Assembly: GCA_913776795.1 (NCBI GenBank)
Contig: CAJYRH010000428.1
Location: 1 to 9,622 of the forward strand
Direction: 5' to 3'
Source: an uncultured Pseudorhodoferax sp.
Lineage (GTDB): Bacteria; Pseudomonadota; Gammaproteobacteria; Burkholderiales; Burkholderiaceae
DNA length: 9,622 bases
Translations under genes and position numbers: made by a program
Part shown: positions 1-7,781 of the stretch, in pieces
Numbering within the stretch: the stretch's first letter is position 1
How the letters are laid out: every line of letters begins with the position of its first letter
The notes under the pieces: generated by a model
The model's database searches: none
What the model saw: only the letters and a program-made list of their open reading frames with translations
Told to the model about the DNA's origin: nothing

Positions 1-233
1 CTTTCCTCCAGCGCGGGCGCGAGGTCGACGAGCACCAGGTAGCGCCAACCGTCGGCATCGAGCGCCACCACCTTGAAACGGTAGCCCTCTGGCGGAAAGC
101 CGCACTGGGCCATCGCCTCGCGCACCACGGCGAACAGCTGCGCACGGCGGTCCGCGCGCTCCACCTTGCGCACGGCAGCCGGATCGAGCCCGGACGGCGC
201 CGCTGCGGACACTTGTTGATCCACCACGCCCAT
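1..233 (-). CDS. Unidentified small protein, N-terminal 77 residues (runs off left edge)
   Basis: I do not recognise this protein. An open frame begins at an ATG (233..231) and stays open to the window edge. The first about 20 residues (MGVVDQQVSAAAPSGLDP) look disordered. They are followed by a charged helix-like stretch (VRKVERADRRAQLFAVVREA, about residues 21-40). A segment alternating hydrophobic and polar residues in a beta-strand pattern comes next (GYRFKVVALDADGWRYLVLV, about residues 51-70). No signal peptide, membrane segment or catalytic motif is visible. The ATG lies one base after the TGA of the cyclic-nucleotide-domain gene (TGAcATG), so the two are very probably translationally coupled and may act together. 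The C-terminus and total length are unknown. That it is a real gene is likely from reading-frame continuity and coupling; its function is open. Confidence 0.65.
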   Translation of the reverse strand, partial: MGVVDQQVSAAAPSGLDPAAVRKVERADRRAQLFAVVREAMAQCGFPPEGYRFKVVALDADGWRYLVLVDLAPALEE

Positions 234-234
234 G

Positions 235-723
235 TCAGGTCGTGGCGTCGCGGCGGCGGCGGTTCACCATGCGCTTGGACACGACGGCTCCCGCAGCCAT
301 GGCCACGGCCAGGGCCAGCTCGGGCCGGCGGCTGCTCAGCTCGCCGAAGCGCAGCGGCGACAGGCTCCACAGCCGCGCCGGCATGCCGGCCTGCACCGTT
401 GCACTGCGCGGCGCGCGCGAGAAGAAGCTGCCTTCGCCCACGGCCGATCCCGCACTCACGATGGCCAGCCGCACCTCGCCCTGGTCGTCCTCGTAGTGCA
501 CGCTGAGATTGCCGCTTTCGATGAAGTACAGGGTGCGGTCGGCCGCGCCCTGCTTGAACAGCACCTGCCCGGCCGCCAGCGCCAGTGGCTGCAGGTAGGG
601 CGTCAGCACCTCCCATTGCGCTGGTGTCAGCTGCAGCAGCAACTGATCGTCGACCTTGGTGTCGGCGATGGCGCGCACCAGATCCTGGATGTCGAAGCGG
701 GCGGGCGGCGGAGAGGAAGTCAT
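235..723 (-). CDS. Stand-alone cyclic nucleotide-binding (CNB) domain protein, 162 aa
   Basis: The protein is essentially one CNB domain of the CRP/PKA fold. Residues about 30-52 resemble the start of the fold (LTPAQWEVLTPYLQPLALAAGQVLFKQG), with beta strands to about residue 90. The phosphate-binding cassette lies at 95-110, with Gly96-Glu97 and Pro105-Arg106-Ser107-Ala108-Thr109. In the family the Glu contacts the ribose and the Arg the cyclic phosphate; the nine-residue Glu-to-Arg spacing matches PKA-type domains rather than CRP. The chain ends soon after the domain with a helix and a basic tail (MVNRRRR). No helix-turn-helix, kinase or membrane segment follows, so a DNA-binding role like that of CRP/FNR is unlikely. 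It lies 23 nt after mnmE and 1 nt before the next small gene. No clear Shine-Dalgarno precedes its ATG, which suggests translation linked to mnmE. Real cNMP binding is inferred from the motif only. Confidence 0.85.
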   Translation of the reverse strand: MTSSPPPARFDIQDLVRAIADTKVDDQLLLQLTPAQWEVLTPYLQPLALAAGQVLFKQGAADRTLYFIESGNLSVHYEDDQGEVRLAIVSAGSAVGEGSFFSRAPRSATVQAGMPARLWSLSPLRFGELSSRRPELALAVAMAAGAVVSKRMVNRRRRDATT

Positions 724-746
724 GGCGGGGGTTGGGGCTCCTGCGG

Positions 747-2108
747 CTACTTGCCGATGCAGAACCGGGAGAAGATGACGCCCAGCAGATCATCCGATCC
801 GAAGGCGCCGGTGATTTCGTTCAGGGCATTTTGCGCCAGCCGAAGTTCCTCGGCCATGAGGTCCAGCGTCCGCCCATCGGCCAGGTGGAGCCCCACGGCG
901 TCGAGGTGCCCACGCACCCGGCCCAGTGCCTGCACATGGCGCGCGCGAGCCAGATACACGCCCTCCGGCAGGGTCTGCCAGCCCGCGGCACGCAGCAGCG
1001 CCGAACGCAGTTCGGCCAGGCCCGCACCGGTCTTTGCAGACAGGTGCAGGCCCTCGGGCAGCGCACCATCGCCCGCAGCGTCGCGCTTGTTCCAGACCTG
1101 CAACACCGGCACGCCCGCAGGCAGGCGCTGCGCGATCTCGGCGTCGGCCCGCTGCGCGCCCGGGTCGTCCCGGCGCAACAGGTCGTGCAGGAACAGCACG
1201 GCGTCGGCCCCGGCGATGGCGCCCCAGGCGCGTTCGATGCCGATGCGCTCGACCGGGTCGTCGCTGTCGCGCAGGCCGGCGGTGTCGACCACGTGCAGCG
1301 GCACGCCCTCGATCTGGATGGACTGCTCGACCTTGTCGCGTGTCGTGCCCGCGATCGGCGTGACGATGGCCAGCTCGGCGCCGGCCAGCGCGTTGAGCAG
1401 AGAAGACTTGCCGGCATTGGGCTGGCCCGCGATGACCACCGTGATGCCCTCGCGCAGCAACGCGCCCTGGCGCGTGCGCGCAAGCACGGTTTGCAGCTGC
1501 CGCTGCAGGCCATCGAGCTGGCCCTGCGCGTCGGCCTTGCGCAGGAAGTCGATGTCTTCCTCCGGGAAGTCCAGCGTCGCTTCGACCAGCATGCGCAGGT
1601 GGATCAGGCGGTCGCGCAGTGCGTCGATCTGCTGGGAGAACTCGCCCGCCAGCGAACGGCTGGCGCTGCGCGCGGCCGCCTCGGTGCTGGCGTCGATGAG
1701 GTCGGCCACGGCCTCGGCCTGGGCCAGGTCGAGCTTGTCGTTGAGAAACGCCCGCTGCGTGAACTCACCGGGCTCGGCCGCGCGCAGCCCGATGCCGGCG
1801 CCGGCCTGCAGGCAGCGCGCCAGCAGTAGCTGCATGACCACCGGGCCGCCGTGCGCCTGCAGCTCCAGCACCTCTTCGCCGGTGTAGCTGTTCGGCGCCG
1901 GGAAATGCAGCGCCAGGCCCTGGTCGATCGTGCTGCCATCGGCATCGCGGAACGGCAGGTAGGTGGCCTCGCGCGGCTTGAGCGACCGGCCGCAGACGGC
2001 CGCCACCAGCGGTGCAAGATCGCGCCCAGAGGCGCGCACGATGCCCACCGCCCCGCGGCCAGCTGCGGTGGCGATGGCAACGATGGGATCACGGGGCGAG
2101 GCGGTCAT
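747..2108 (-). CDS. mnmE: tRNA uridine-5-carboxymethylaminomethyl(34) synthesis GTPase MnmE
   Basis: MnmE (TrmE) works with MnmG to build the 5-carboxymethylaminomethyl group on wobble U34 of certain tRNAs. It uses GTP, a folate one-carbon donor and glycine or ammonium, in the cytoplasm. Numbering from the ATG at 2108, the 453-residue protein has the N-terminal folate-binding domain ([17 protein letters not shown] near the start), a helical domain, and an inserted G domain. The G motifs are G1 GQPNAGKSS (228-236), G2 TTRD (255-258), G3 DTAG (275-278), G4 NKRD (340-343) and SAK (357-359). It ends in the diagnostic CIGK, with the conserved Cys450. Length matches E. coli (454). A TTG at 2126 would add six residues, but the ATG gives the family-typical N-terminus; neither start has an obvious Shine-Dalgarno. 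It lies 67 nt after yidC, in the same direction. All key residues look intact. Confidence 0.97.
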   Translation of the reverse strand: MTASPRDPIVAIATAAGRGAVGIVRASGRDLAPLVAAVCGRSLKPREATYLPFRDADGSTIDQGLALHFPAPNSYTGEEVLELQAHGGPVVMQLLLARCLQAGAGIGLRAAEPGEFTQRAFLNDKLDLAQAEAVADLIDASTEAAARSASRSLAGEFSQQIDALRDRLIHLRMLVEATLDFPEEDIDFLRKADAQGQLDGLQRQLQTVLARTRQGALLREGITVVIAGQPNAGKSSLLNALAGAELAIVTPIAGTTRDKVEQSIQIEGVPLHVVDTAGLRDSDDPVERIGIERAWGAIAGADAVLFLHDLLRRDDPGAQRADAEIAQRLPAGVPVLQVWNKRDAAGDGALPEGLHLSAKTGAGLAELRSALLRAAGWQTLPEGVYLARARHVQALGRVRGHLDAVGLHLADGRTLDLMAEELRLAQNALNEITGAFGSDDLLGVIFSRFCIGK

Positions 2109-2133
2109 GGGCTGTGAAATGTACAAAAGCCAC

Positions 2134-2151
2134 GGGCCGCTAGCGCGGCCC
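2134..2151 (-). terminator. Hairpin between yidC and mnmE, possible weak terminator
   Basis: A perfect 7-bp inverted repeat (GGGCCGC / GCGGCCC) with a 4-nt loop lies in the 67-nt yidC-mnmE gap. Read on the minus strand it is followed, five bases later, by only four T residues (GTGGCTTTTG). This is a poor U-tract, so full termination is doubtful. It could partly attenuate transcription into mnmE, stabilise the 3' end of yidC mRNA, or be a chance GC-rich palindrome. Confidence 0.35.
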
Positions 2152-2175
2152 TTGGCGGACGGGTGGTGTGCCGGC

Positions 2176-3888
2176 TTACCGGAACTTCGGCAGGTTGAAT
2201 TGCGGCGGCACGCCCATGCGGGTGTTGATGATCCACTGCTGCACGATGGACAGGATGTTGTTCGTGATCCAGTACAGCACCAGGCCGGACGGGAAGAAGA
2301 AGAACATCACCGAGAACGCCAGCGGCATGAACCACATCAGCTTGGCCTGCATCGGGTCCGGCGGGGCCGGATTCAGCGCGGTTTGCAGCATGGTGGTCAT
2401 CGTCATGATCACGGGCAGCAGGTACCACGGGTCGGGTGCGGACAGGTCACGGATCCAGCCGATCCAGGGTGCGCCGCGCATTTCCACGCTGGACAGCAGC
2501 ACCCAGTACAGCGCGATGAACACGGGGATCTGGATCATGATGGGCAGGCAGCCGCCCAAGGGGTTGATCTTTTCCTCCTTGTACATCTTCATCATGGCCT
2601 GCTGCATTTCCTGCGGCTTGTCCTTCAGGCGCTCGCGCATTTCCTGGATACGCGGGTTCACCGCCTTCATCTTGGCCATGCTCGCGTAGGCCTTGGCGTT
2701 GAGCCAGTAGAAGGCGATCTTGAGCAGCACAACGAGAGCCACGATGGACCAGCCCCAGTTCTGGATCACGCTGTGCAGCTTGTCCAGCAGCCAGTACAGC
2801 GGCTTGGCCAGCACGGTCAGCCAGCCATAGTCCTTCACGAGCTCCAGGCCCGGGGCCAGCGCCTCGAGCATCTTCTCTTCCTGCGGGCCCACGAACAAGC
2901 GCGATTCCGTCGCCTGGCTCGCACCCGGCGCCACAGCCGGCATCGTGCTGATCATGCCCACCGCATAGAGGTTGTTCGACACCTTGCGCGCGAAGATGTC
3001 GCGCGCGATGCCGTCGCCCAGCAGCCAGGCGCTTGCGAAGTAGTGCTGCACCATGGCCACGTAGCCGTTGGTGGACTGCTTCTCGAACTTGGCGTCGTTC
3101 TTCTCGATGTCCTTGAACTCGACCTTCTGGTACTTCTTGGCCTCGGTGTAGACCGCCGGGCCCGTGAAGGTGGAGTAGAAGCTCGACTCGCCGGCCAGCT
3201 TGTTGCCGTCGCGCACGAGCTGCAGGTACACCTGCGGCGTGACGGGCGCGGTACCCGTGTTGACGACCTCGTGCTTGACGCCGATGGCGTAGGAGCCGCG
3301 CGTGAGCGTATAGGTCTTGACCAGCTTGACGCCGCCGCTCTCGGGCGACTCGAAGCGCACTTCCAGCTGGTTGCTGCCTTCGGCCAGCTGGCGCGGGCCC
3401 GGTACGGCCGTCATCACGGTCGTGTGGTTGGGCAGGCCCGGCGCACCGATGAGGCCGGTCTGCGCGAGGTAGACGCGGTCGGCGCTCTCGTCCAGCAGCA
3501 CGAAGTGACGGCTGGGGTCGTGCAGGTCGATGTTTTTGAGCAGTTCGGCGCGCACCAGCGAGCCGCCGGCCGTGTCGAAGCTGAGCTTGAGCACGTCCGT
3601 GCTGGCCTCCACACGCTCGCGCGCCGGCGCCGGCGTGACGGGCGTGCCTGGCACCTGGCCGGCACCCGCAGGGGCTGCGGCGGTGCCAGCCGTTGGAACG
3701 GCGCTGTCAGAGGCGGATGCGGTCGAAGCCGCGCCACCGGGTGCCGACGAAGCCGCCGCCGGCGCGGTGGCTGTGGGCGTCGGAAAGAAGGTGGCCTGGC
3801 GGCCGTTGTGGATCTGCCACTTGTCCCACAGCATCACCAGGGAGAAACCAAGGATCACCCACAGGATGGTTCGGCGGATATCGTTCAT
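2176..3888 (-). CDS. yidC: Membrane protein insertase YidC
   Basis: YidC inserts and folds inner-membrane proteins, alone or with SecYEG. The 570-residue protein has the Gram-negative layout. TM1 is at the extreme N-terminus (about 7-21, [14 protein letters not shown]), followed by an Ala/Pro/Thr-rich linker (about 35-92) and the large periplasmic P1 domain (about 95-350). The conserved insertase core has hydrophobic segments near 355-375, 377-398, 448-468, 486-503 and 518-545. Family landmarks include [19 protein letters not shown] (403-421) and [20 protein letters not shown] (441-460). The conserved positive charge of the hydrophilic groove (Arg366 in E. coli) appears here as Lys390 (VVLLKIAF). 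The ATG at 3888 gives the usual [10 protein letters not shown] start; it lies 6 nt after yidD with no strong Shine-Dalgarno, so translation may be coupled. The product follows its helper YidD, as in most bacteria. Confidence 0.97.
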   Translation of the reverse strand: MNDIRRTILWVILGFSLVMLWDKWQIHNGRQATFFPTPTATAPAAASSAPGGAASTASASDSAVPTAGTAAAPAGAGQVPGTPVTPAPARERVEASTDVLKLSFDTAGGSLVRAELLKNIDLHDPSRHFVLLDESADRVYLAQTGLIGAPGLPNHTTVMTAVPGPRQLAEGSNQLEVRFESPESGGVKLVKTYTLTRGSYAIGVKHEVVNTGTAPVTPQVYLQLVRDGNKLAGESSFYSTFTGPAVYTEAKKYQKVEFKDIEKNDAKFEKQSTNGYVAMVQHYFASAWLLGDGIARDIFARKVSNNLYAVGMISTMPAVAPGASQATESRLFVGPQEEKMLEALAPGLELVKDYGWLTVLAKPLYWLLDKLHSVIQNWGWSIVALVVLLKIAFYWLNAKAYASMAKMKAVNPRIQEMRERLKDKPQEMQQAMMKMYKEEKINPLGGCLPIMIQIPVFIALYWVLLSSVEMRGAPWIGWIRDLSAPDPWYLLPVIMTMTTMLQTALNPAPPDPMQAKLMWFMPLAFSVMFFFFPSGLVLYWITNNILSIVQQWIINTRMGVPPQFNLPKFR

Positions 3889-3894
3889 GGAAGG

Positions 3895-4152
3895 CTAGTC
3901 GGAGGAAGACGGGAACAGCCGGCCGAAGAGGCGGGGCCGCTGCGCGGGCACCGGGTCGTGTCCGCCATCGCACCAGGGATGGCAACGCGCGAGCCGGCGC
4001 AGTGTAAGGTAGCTGCCCATGCCCGCACCGTGCTGCTCCAGCGCGCCGATGGCATAGGTGGAGCAGCTGGGTTCGAACCGGCAGGCCGAGCCCAGCCAGG
4101 GGCTCAGCAGCAGCTTGTAGCCGCGCACCAGTGCGATGAGGGCGCGCTGCAT
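3895..4152 (-). CDS. yidD: Membrane protein insertion efficiency factor YidD
   Basis: This is a small (85 aa) UPF0161-family protein that associates with the inner membrane through an N-terminal amphipathic helix and assists YidC-dependent insertion. Visible signatures are the N-terminal YKLLLSPWLGSACRFEPSCS (12-31), with Cys24 and Cys30, and the LARCHPWCDGGHDPVP block (54-69), with Cys57 and Cys61. The start is taken as the ATG at 4152, whose A is the last base of the rnpA stop (TGATG overlap). A GTG one codon upstream would add a single residue. This overlap implies translational coupling to rnpA. The C-terminal tail (QRPRLFGRLFPSSSD) is short. The identification is firm because the Cys/Pro pattern is specific to the family. 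Confidence 0.95.
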   Translation of the reverse strand: MQRALIALVRGYKLLLSPWLGSACRFEPSCSTYAIGALEQHGAGMGSYLTLRRLARCHPWCDGGHDPVPAQRPRLFGRLFPSSSD

Positions 4153-4544
4153 CACGCCGCGGCCCGGCGCACGAGCTGCTCGAGCTCGCTGCGCACCGCC
4201 TGCTTGAGCTGCGCCGAGGTGGCGCTGATGAACTGCTTGCGGTCGAAGCCGCTGCGCAGGCGCACCACATGCACGGCCGCGGGCAGGGCGGCGGCATGCG
4301 CATCGCAGACCGCATAGATCTGGCGGCGGATGGCGTTGCGCGTGACGGCGCGGCGCGCCCAGCGCTTGGGCAGCACGGCGCCGATCCAGCAGTCAGTGAC
4401 GGGGAACAGCGGACGCGCGCCAGCCTGCTCGTCCACAGCGGGAGCAGGCAGCGCGATGCGGTGCAGTGCGAAGTGGGCTGTCCGCGAGACGGTGGTGCCG
4501 GCCATCACGGCCTGGAACTGCGCGCGCGTCTTGAGTCGCTGCAC
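4152..4544 (-). CDS. rnpA: Ribonuclease P protein component
   Basis: This is the basic protein subunit of RNase P. It binds the M1 RNA and helps it cleave the 5' leaders of pre-tRNAs. The 130-residue protein has the typical RnpA N-terminus (RLKTRAQFQAVMAG), the central strand region, and the signature arginine-rich helix ARRAVTRNAIRRQIYAV (63-79) that contacts the RNA. The start is a GTG at 4544, chosen because it yields the family N-terminus. The only in-frame alternative upstream that I found is a TTG at 4586, which would add an unlikely hydrophobic leader (APHGCLLLLGAS). No good Shine-Dalgarno precedes the GTG; the leader there is pyrimidine-rich. It lies 67 nt downstream of rpmH and overlaps yidD by one base, in the widespread rpmH-rnpA-yidD-yidC order. 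Confidence 0.95.
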   Translation of the reverse strand: MQRLKTRAQFQAVMAGTTVSRTAHFALHRIALPAPAVDEQAGARPLFPVTDCWIGAVLPKRWARRAVTRNAIRRQIYAVCDAHAAALPAAVHVVRLRSGFDRKQFISATSAQLKQAVRSELEQLVRRAAA

Positions 4545-4611
4545 AGAGGCACCGAGAAGAAGGAGACAGCCATGCGGGGAGCCAACGCGAAGAAGGCCAC
4601 CCGCGACAGAC

Positions 4612-4746
4612 TCAGACGGCCAGGCGCTTGCGGCCCTTGGCGCGGCGCGCGTTGATGACGGCGCGACCGCCGCGGGTCTTCATGCGTGCCAGGAAACCGT
4701 GGACGCGGGCGCGGCGGATCTTGGAGGGTTGGTAGGTGCGTTTCAT
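4612..4746 (-). CDS. rpmH: 50S ribosomal protein L34
   Basis: A 44-residue, strongly basic large-subunit protein, [10 protein letters not shown]...KGRKRLAV, matching L34 over its whole length (E. coli has 46 residues). The frame stays open upstream to 4860. The ATG at 4746 is the right start because it begins the conserved MKRTYQPS sequence and has the best ribosome binding site of the left arm. It is the first gene of the leftward operon and is read away from dnaA. Its probable promoter is some 210 bp upstream, leaving a leader of about 200 nt. Confidence 0.98.
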   Translation of the reverse strand: MKRTYQPSKIRRARVHGFLARMKTRGGRAVINARRAKGRKRLAV

Positions 4747-4751
4747 GTCAC

Positions 4752-4757
4752 TTCCTT
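4752..4757 (-). promoter_or_regulatory. Ribosome binding site of rpmH
   Basis: On the minus strand AAGGAA lies five bases before the rpmH ATG (AAGGAAgtgacATG). It is a clear Shine-Dalgarno and decides the 4746 start over upstream in-frame codons. Its strength fits an abundant ribosomal protein, and it contrasts with the weak sites of the downstream genes. Confidence 0.8.
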
Positions 4758-4955
4758 GGAAATCAGTTTCGGCGGGCAATGCCGTGTGCTTTACCCGCAT
4801 ACGGACCACAGGTTCGGTGCCGAAACCAGGCCGCCAACGACGCGCATGTCTGCAATGCACGCGATGACCTACCGATCCGCACCCGCGGCACCATGCGGTG
4901 GGCGACTCAAGAAGCTCTCAAGTGCCAAGCAGGGCCAAACCTCGGGGAACCCGCG

Positions 4956-4983
4956 ATTATCGCCAAAATTCTTGCGCGGACAA
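4956..4983 (-). promoter_or_regulatory. Putative sigma-70 promoter of rpmH operon
   Basis: On the minus strand TTGTCC (4983..4978, four of six consensus bases) is followed, after 16 bp, by GATAAT (4961..4956, five of six). Transcription would start near 4949. The direction fits rpmH-rnpA-yidD-yidC. I saw no closer promoter of similar quality before rpmH. It is predicted by eye only. Confidence 0.5.
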
Positions 4984-5047
4984 GCTTTGCACTTTCGTGC
5001 GGTGCGCAGCCGCGTTCCAGCCCGCCCACACCTGACGGCCTTCAAGC

Positions 5048-5076
5048 TTGTGGACAAGTACCCGGACACCTAGAAT
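5048..5076 (+). promoter_or_regulatory. Putative sigma-70 promoter of dnaA
   Basis: TTGTGG (5048-5053) and TAGAAT (5071-5076, five of six consensus bases) are separated by 17 bp. The -35 half is weak (three of six). The predicted transcript would start near 5083, about 40 nt before the dnaA ATG. The -35 element is overlapped by a DnaA-box-like sequence, which suggests repression by DnaA itself. Confidence 0.5.
5049..5057 (-). promoter_or_regulatory. DnaA box-like site over dnaA -35
   Basis: On the minus strand the site reads TTGTCCACA, one mismatch from the TTATCCACA consensus. It lies within an imperfect palindrome CTTGT-GG-ACAAG (5047-5058) and covers the proposed -35 hexamer of dnaA. It is likely a weaker DnaA site. 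Confidence 0.5.
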
Positions 5077-5098
5077 GCCGGGTGCTTCAAAAAAACAT

Positions 5099-5107
5099 TT
5101 ATCCACA
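5099..5107 (+). promoter_or_regulatory. Perfect DnaA box upstream of dnaA
   Basis: TTATCCACA is an exact match to the high-affinity DnaA box. It begins at the edge of the A-rich stretch and ends 15 bases before the dnaA ATG, sharing its last A with the AGGAG ribosome binding site (5107-5111). It can serve origin binding, dnaA autoregulation, or both. Confidence 0.8.
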
Positions 5108-5122
5108 GGAGCTGGGCGGCGC

Positions 5123-6517
5123 ATGATCGAGGGGAACCAAGCCAGCGGTGCCGCCGGCGACAGCCTTTGGCAGGCCTGCATCGAGCAGCTCGCCCAGGAA
5201 CTTCCGGAACAGCAATTCAACACCTGGATCAAGCCTCTGACGGCCCAGGTGACGGGTGATTTCAGCAAGGTCACGGTGTACGTGGCCAACCGGTTCAAGC
5301 TCGACTGGATCCGCGCGCAGTACAGTGGCCGCATCACCCAGATGCTGGAGAACCTGTATGGCCAGCCCATCCAGCTCGAGTTAGCGATCACTCAGCGGGA
5401 AACCGTTGCCAGGATGACGCCGTTGCAGCTTGCTCGCGAAATCAGCGCGCAGTCTGAGCCGGCCGACATGGGCGAGGAGATCGCGCCCGGGCCACCCAAG
5501 AACCGCCTCAATTCGGCGCTCACTTTTTCCACGCTGGTGGAGGGCACGGCCAACCGCATGGCGCGTGCTGCGGCCATGCACGTGGCCGGCTCGCCCGGGC
5601 AGCTCTACAACCCGTTGTTCATTTACGGCGGCGTCGGCCTGGGCAAAACCCACCTGATGCATGCCGTAGGCAACAGGCTGCTCGAAGAAAGGCCCGGCGC
5701 CAAAGTTCTCTACATCCATGCCGAGCAGTTCGTTTCAGATGTGGTCAAGTCCTACCAACGCAAAACTTTCGATGAGTTCAAGGAGCGCTACCACTCGCTC
5801 GACCTGCTGCTGATCGACGACGTGCAGTTCTTCGCCAACAAGGACCGCACGCAGGAAGAGTTCTTCAACGCGTTCGAGGCATTGCTGGCCAAGAAGAGCC
5901 ACATCGTGATGACGTCCGATACCTACCCCAAGGGGCTGCCGGACATCCATGAGCGCCTGGTCTCGCGCTTCGACTCCGGCCTCACGGTGGCCATCGAGCC
6001 GCCCGAGCTCGAGATGCGCGTGGCGATCCTGATCAACAAGTCGATCTCCGAAGGCACCGAGATGCCCGAAGAGGTGGCCTTCTTCGTCGCCAAGAACGTG
6101 CGCTCCAACGTGCGCGAGCTCGAAGGCGCGCTGCGCAAGATCCTGGCCTATTCGCGCTTCAACCAGAAGGAAATCTCGATCCAGCTGGCGCGCGAGGCGC
6201 TGCGCGACCTGCTGTCGATCCAGAACCGCCAGATCAGCGTGGAGAACATCCAGAAGACGGTGGCCGACTACTACAAGATCAAGGTCGCCGACATGTACAG
6301 CAAGAAGCGCCCGGCCAGCATCGCACGGCCGCGCCAGATCGCGATGTACCTGGCCAAGGAACTCACGCAGAAGAGCCTGCCCGAGATCGGCGAGCTGTTC
6401 GGTGGCCGCGACCACACCACCGTGCTGCATGCCGTGCGCAAGATCGGCGGCGAGCGCCAGCAGCTGTCCGAACTGAACCAGCAACTGCACGTGCTGGAGC
6501 AGACGCTCAAGGGATGA
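5123..6517 (+). CDS. dnaA: Chromosomal replication initiator protein DnaA
   Basis: DnaA binds DnaA boxes, oligomerises as an ATP-bound filament, melts the origin and helps load DnaB. The 464-residue protein has all four domains. Domain I (to about 85) contains [21 protein letters not shown], and a short variable linker (about 92-130) follows. The AAA+ domain III carries Walker [10 protein letters not shown] (169-177), Walker [10 protein letters not shown] (228-236), sensor I around MTSDTYPK (263-270), the arginine-finger box [11 protein letters not shown] (277-287) and sensor [11 protein letters not shown] (329-337). Domain IV carries the DNA-binding signature [14 protein letters not shown] (428-441). 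The ATG at 5123, with AGGAG 11 nt upstream, is chosen because it leads directly into domain I. The frame is open back to a TTG at 5048, but that part lies over the promoter. A 121-nt gap to dnaN follows, in which I see no terminator or clear promoter, so dnaA-dnaN is probably co-transcribed. Confidence 0.98.
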   Translation: MIEGNQASGAAGDSLWQACIEQLAQELPEQQFNTWIKPLTAQVTGDFSKVTVYVANRFKLDWIRAQYSGRITQMLENLYGQPIQLELAITQRETVARMTPLQLAREISAQSEPADMGEEIAPGPPKNRLNSALTFSTLVEGTANRMARAAAMHVAGSPGQLYNPLFIYGGVGLGKTHLMHAVGNRLLEERPGAKVLYIHAEQFVSDVVKSYQRKTFDEFKERYHSLDLLLIDDVQFFANKDRTQEEFFNAFEALLAKKSHIVMTSDTYPKGLPDIHERLVSRFDSGLTVAIEPPELEMRVAILINKSISEGTEMPEEVAFFVAKNVRSNVRELEGALRKILAYSRFNQKEISIQLAREALRDLLSIQNRQISVENIQKTVADYYKIKVADMYSKKRPASIARPRQIAMYLAKELTQKSLPEIGELFGGRDHTTVLHAVRKIGGERQQLSELNQQLHVLEQTLKG

Positions 6518-6638
6518 GTCTGGGCCACCGTTTCGCGGCTTCCATGTGCAACCGCCGCGGCGCAGATGCCACTGCGGATTCGGGCGAAAATGCGAAGCTT
6601 TTGCGCCAGCTCCACAAGAAATTCATCGAGAGGTTGAC

Positions 6639-7757
6639 ATGATCGTTCTGAAGACAGCCCAGAGCACCTTGCTGGCGGTGCTGCAATCGGTGTCGGGCAT
6701 CGTGGAGCGGCGCCACACGCTGCCCATCCTGGCCAACGTGATGCTGCGCAAGAACGGCAATCAGGTGCAGCTGACCACGAGCGATCTGGAGATCCAGATC
6801 CGCACCACGGCCGAGCTGGGCGGCGACGAAGGCGGCTTCACCACCACGGTGGGCGCACGCAAGCTCATCGACATCCTGCGCACCATGCCAGCCGACCAGA
6901 CGGTGGCCCTCGAATCTAGCCAGAACAAGCTGGTGCTCAAGGGGGGCAAGAGCCGCTTCACGCTGCAGACGCTACCGGCTGAAGACTTTCCGCTGGTGCA
7001 GGAATCGGCCGAGTTCGGCCCCGCCTTCAGCGTCCCGCAGAAGACGCTCAAGGAACTGTTGGGCCAGGTCGCGTTCGCGATGGCCGTGCACGACATCCGC
7101 TACTACCTCAACGGCATCCTGTTCGTGGCCGAGGGCAAGCAGCTGAGCCTGGTCGCCACCGACGGCCACCGCCTGGCCTTTGCCTCCGCCACGTTGGAGG
7201 TGGAAGTGCCCAAGCAGGAGGTGATCCTGCCGCGCAAGACCGTGCTGGAGCTGCAGCGCCTGCTGTCCGACGCCGGCGGCGAGGAAGCCCCGCAGATCGA
7301 ACTGCAGTTCGCCAACAACCAGGCGCGGTTTCGCTTCGGTGGCATGGAGTTCGTCACCAAGCTGGTCGAGGGCAAGTTCCCCGACTACAACCGCGTGATC
7401 CCCAAGAGCCACAAGAATGCCATCACGCTGGGCCGTCAGGCGCTGTTGGCCAGCCTGCAGCGCACCGCCATCCTCACCAGCGAGAAGTTCAAGGGCGTGC
7501 GCCTGAACCTGGAACCCGGCACGCTGCGCGTGGCCTCCAGCAACGCCGAACAGGAAGAGGCCCAGGACGAGCTGGACATCGACTACGGCGGCGACAGCAT
7601 CGAGATCGGCTTCAACGTCACCTACCTGATCGATGCGCTGGCCAACATGCAGCAGGACATGGTCAAGATCGAACTGTCCGACGGCAACAGCTCCGCGCTG
7701 CTCACCATCCCCGAGAACGCCAGCTTCAAGTACGTCGTGATGCCGATGCGGATCTGA
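6639..7757 (+). CDS. dnaN: DNA polymerase III subunit beta (sliding clamp)
   Basis: The beta clamp is a ring-shaped homodimer that tethers DNA polymerase III and other clamp-binding proteins to DNA. The 372-residue product (E. coli 366) shows the three repeated clamp domains. Landmarks include the N-terminal [31 protein letters not shown] (26-36), [11 protein letters not shown] (152-162), ATDGHRLA (173-180), [15 protein letters not shown] (241-255) and the C-terminal VMPMRI that lines the partner-binding pocket. The ATG at 6639 has a good Shine-Dalgarno, GAGAGG (6628-6633), five bases before it, and gives the family N-terminus. The open frame extends upstream to 6546, but those residues resemble no clamp. 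The 121 bp after dnaA contain nothing else that I can identify. A terminator follows 24 nt after the stop codon. Confidence 0.98.
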   Translation: MIVLKTAQSTLLAVLQSVSGIVERRHTLPILANVMLRKNGNQVQLTTSDLEIQIRTTAELGGDEGGFTTTVGARKLIDILRTMPADQTVALESSQNKLVLKGGKSRFTLQTLPAEDFPLVQESAEFGPAFSVPQKTLKELLGQVAFAMAVHDIRYYLNGILFVAEGKQLSLVATDGHRLAFASATLEVEVPKQEVILPRKTVLELQRLLSDAGGEEAPQIELQFANNQARFRFGGMEFVTKLVEGKFPDYNRVIPKSHKNAITLGRQALLASLQRTAILTSEKFKGVRLNLEPGTLRVASSNAEQEEAQDELDIDYGGDSIEIGFNVTYLIDALANMQQDMVKIELSDGNSSALLTIPENASFKYVVMPMRI

Positions 7758-7781
7758 CCTCCGGCACCACCACTGCCTGCG

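Larger units (their letters stand above)
4747..5122. other. rpmH-dnaA divergent intergenic region, candidate oriC
   Basis: This 376-bp region has no convincing gene. Leftward genes end on one side and rightward genes begin on the other, with dnaA adjacent. This is the usual site of oriC in many bacteria, including Burkholderiales. Seen directly: a perfect DnaA box at 5099-5107, a one-mismatch box in the opposite orientation at 5049-5057, an AT-rich stretch with seven consecutive A residues at 5086-5103, and a smaller one at 4956-4973. A by-eye search on both strands for TTNTNCACA found no further box. Two boxes are few for an origin, so either initiation relies on degenerate sites that I cannot score or part of the origin lies elsewhere. 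Promoters for both flanking genes also lie here. Confidence 0.6.

Noticed and set aside
232..1887. 551-codon open frame on the plus strand opposite the CNB gene and mnmE
   Set aside because: It is a Ser/Arg/Ala-rich shadow frame; the opposite strand encodes MnmE with all of its motifs.
2109..2126. TTG start for mnmE at 2126
   Set aside because: It adds only MYISQP and lacks a ribosome binding site; the ATG at 2108 fits the family length and N-terminus.
1963..4317. 784-codon open frame on the plus strand opposite mnmE, yidC, yidD and rnpA
   Set aside because: It lies entirely across well-identified minus-strand genes, with a low-complexity His/Arg/Gln-rich composition and no recognisable domain.
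4747..4860. Upstream extension of rpmH (82 codons in total)
   Set aside because: L34 begins at MKRTYQPS, directly after a strong ribosome binding site; the extension resembles no L34.
4869..5069. 66-codon frame on the minus strand within the candidate origin
   Set aside because: It overlaps both predicted promoters and a DnaA-box-like site, and its composition (Arg/Cys-rich) looks non-coding. No homology is recognised.
5048..5122. Upstream TTG start for dnaA
   Set aside because: It would add 25 unrelated residues encoded by promoter and DnaA-box DNA; the ATG at 5123 leads straight into domain I.
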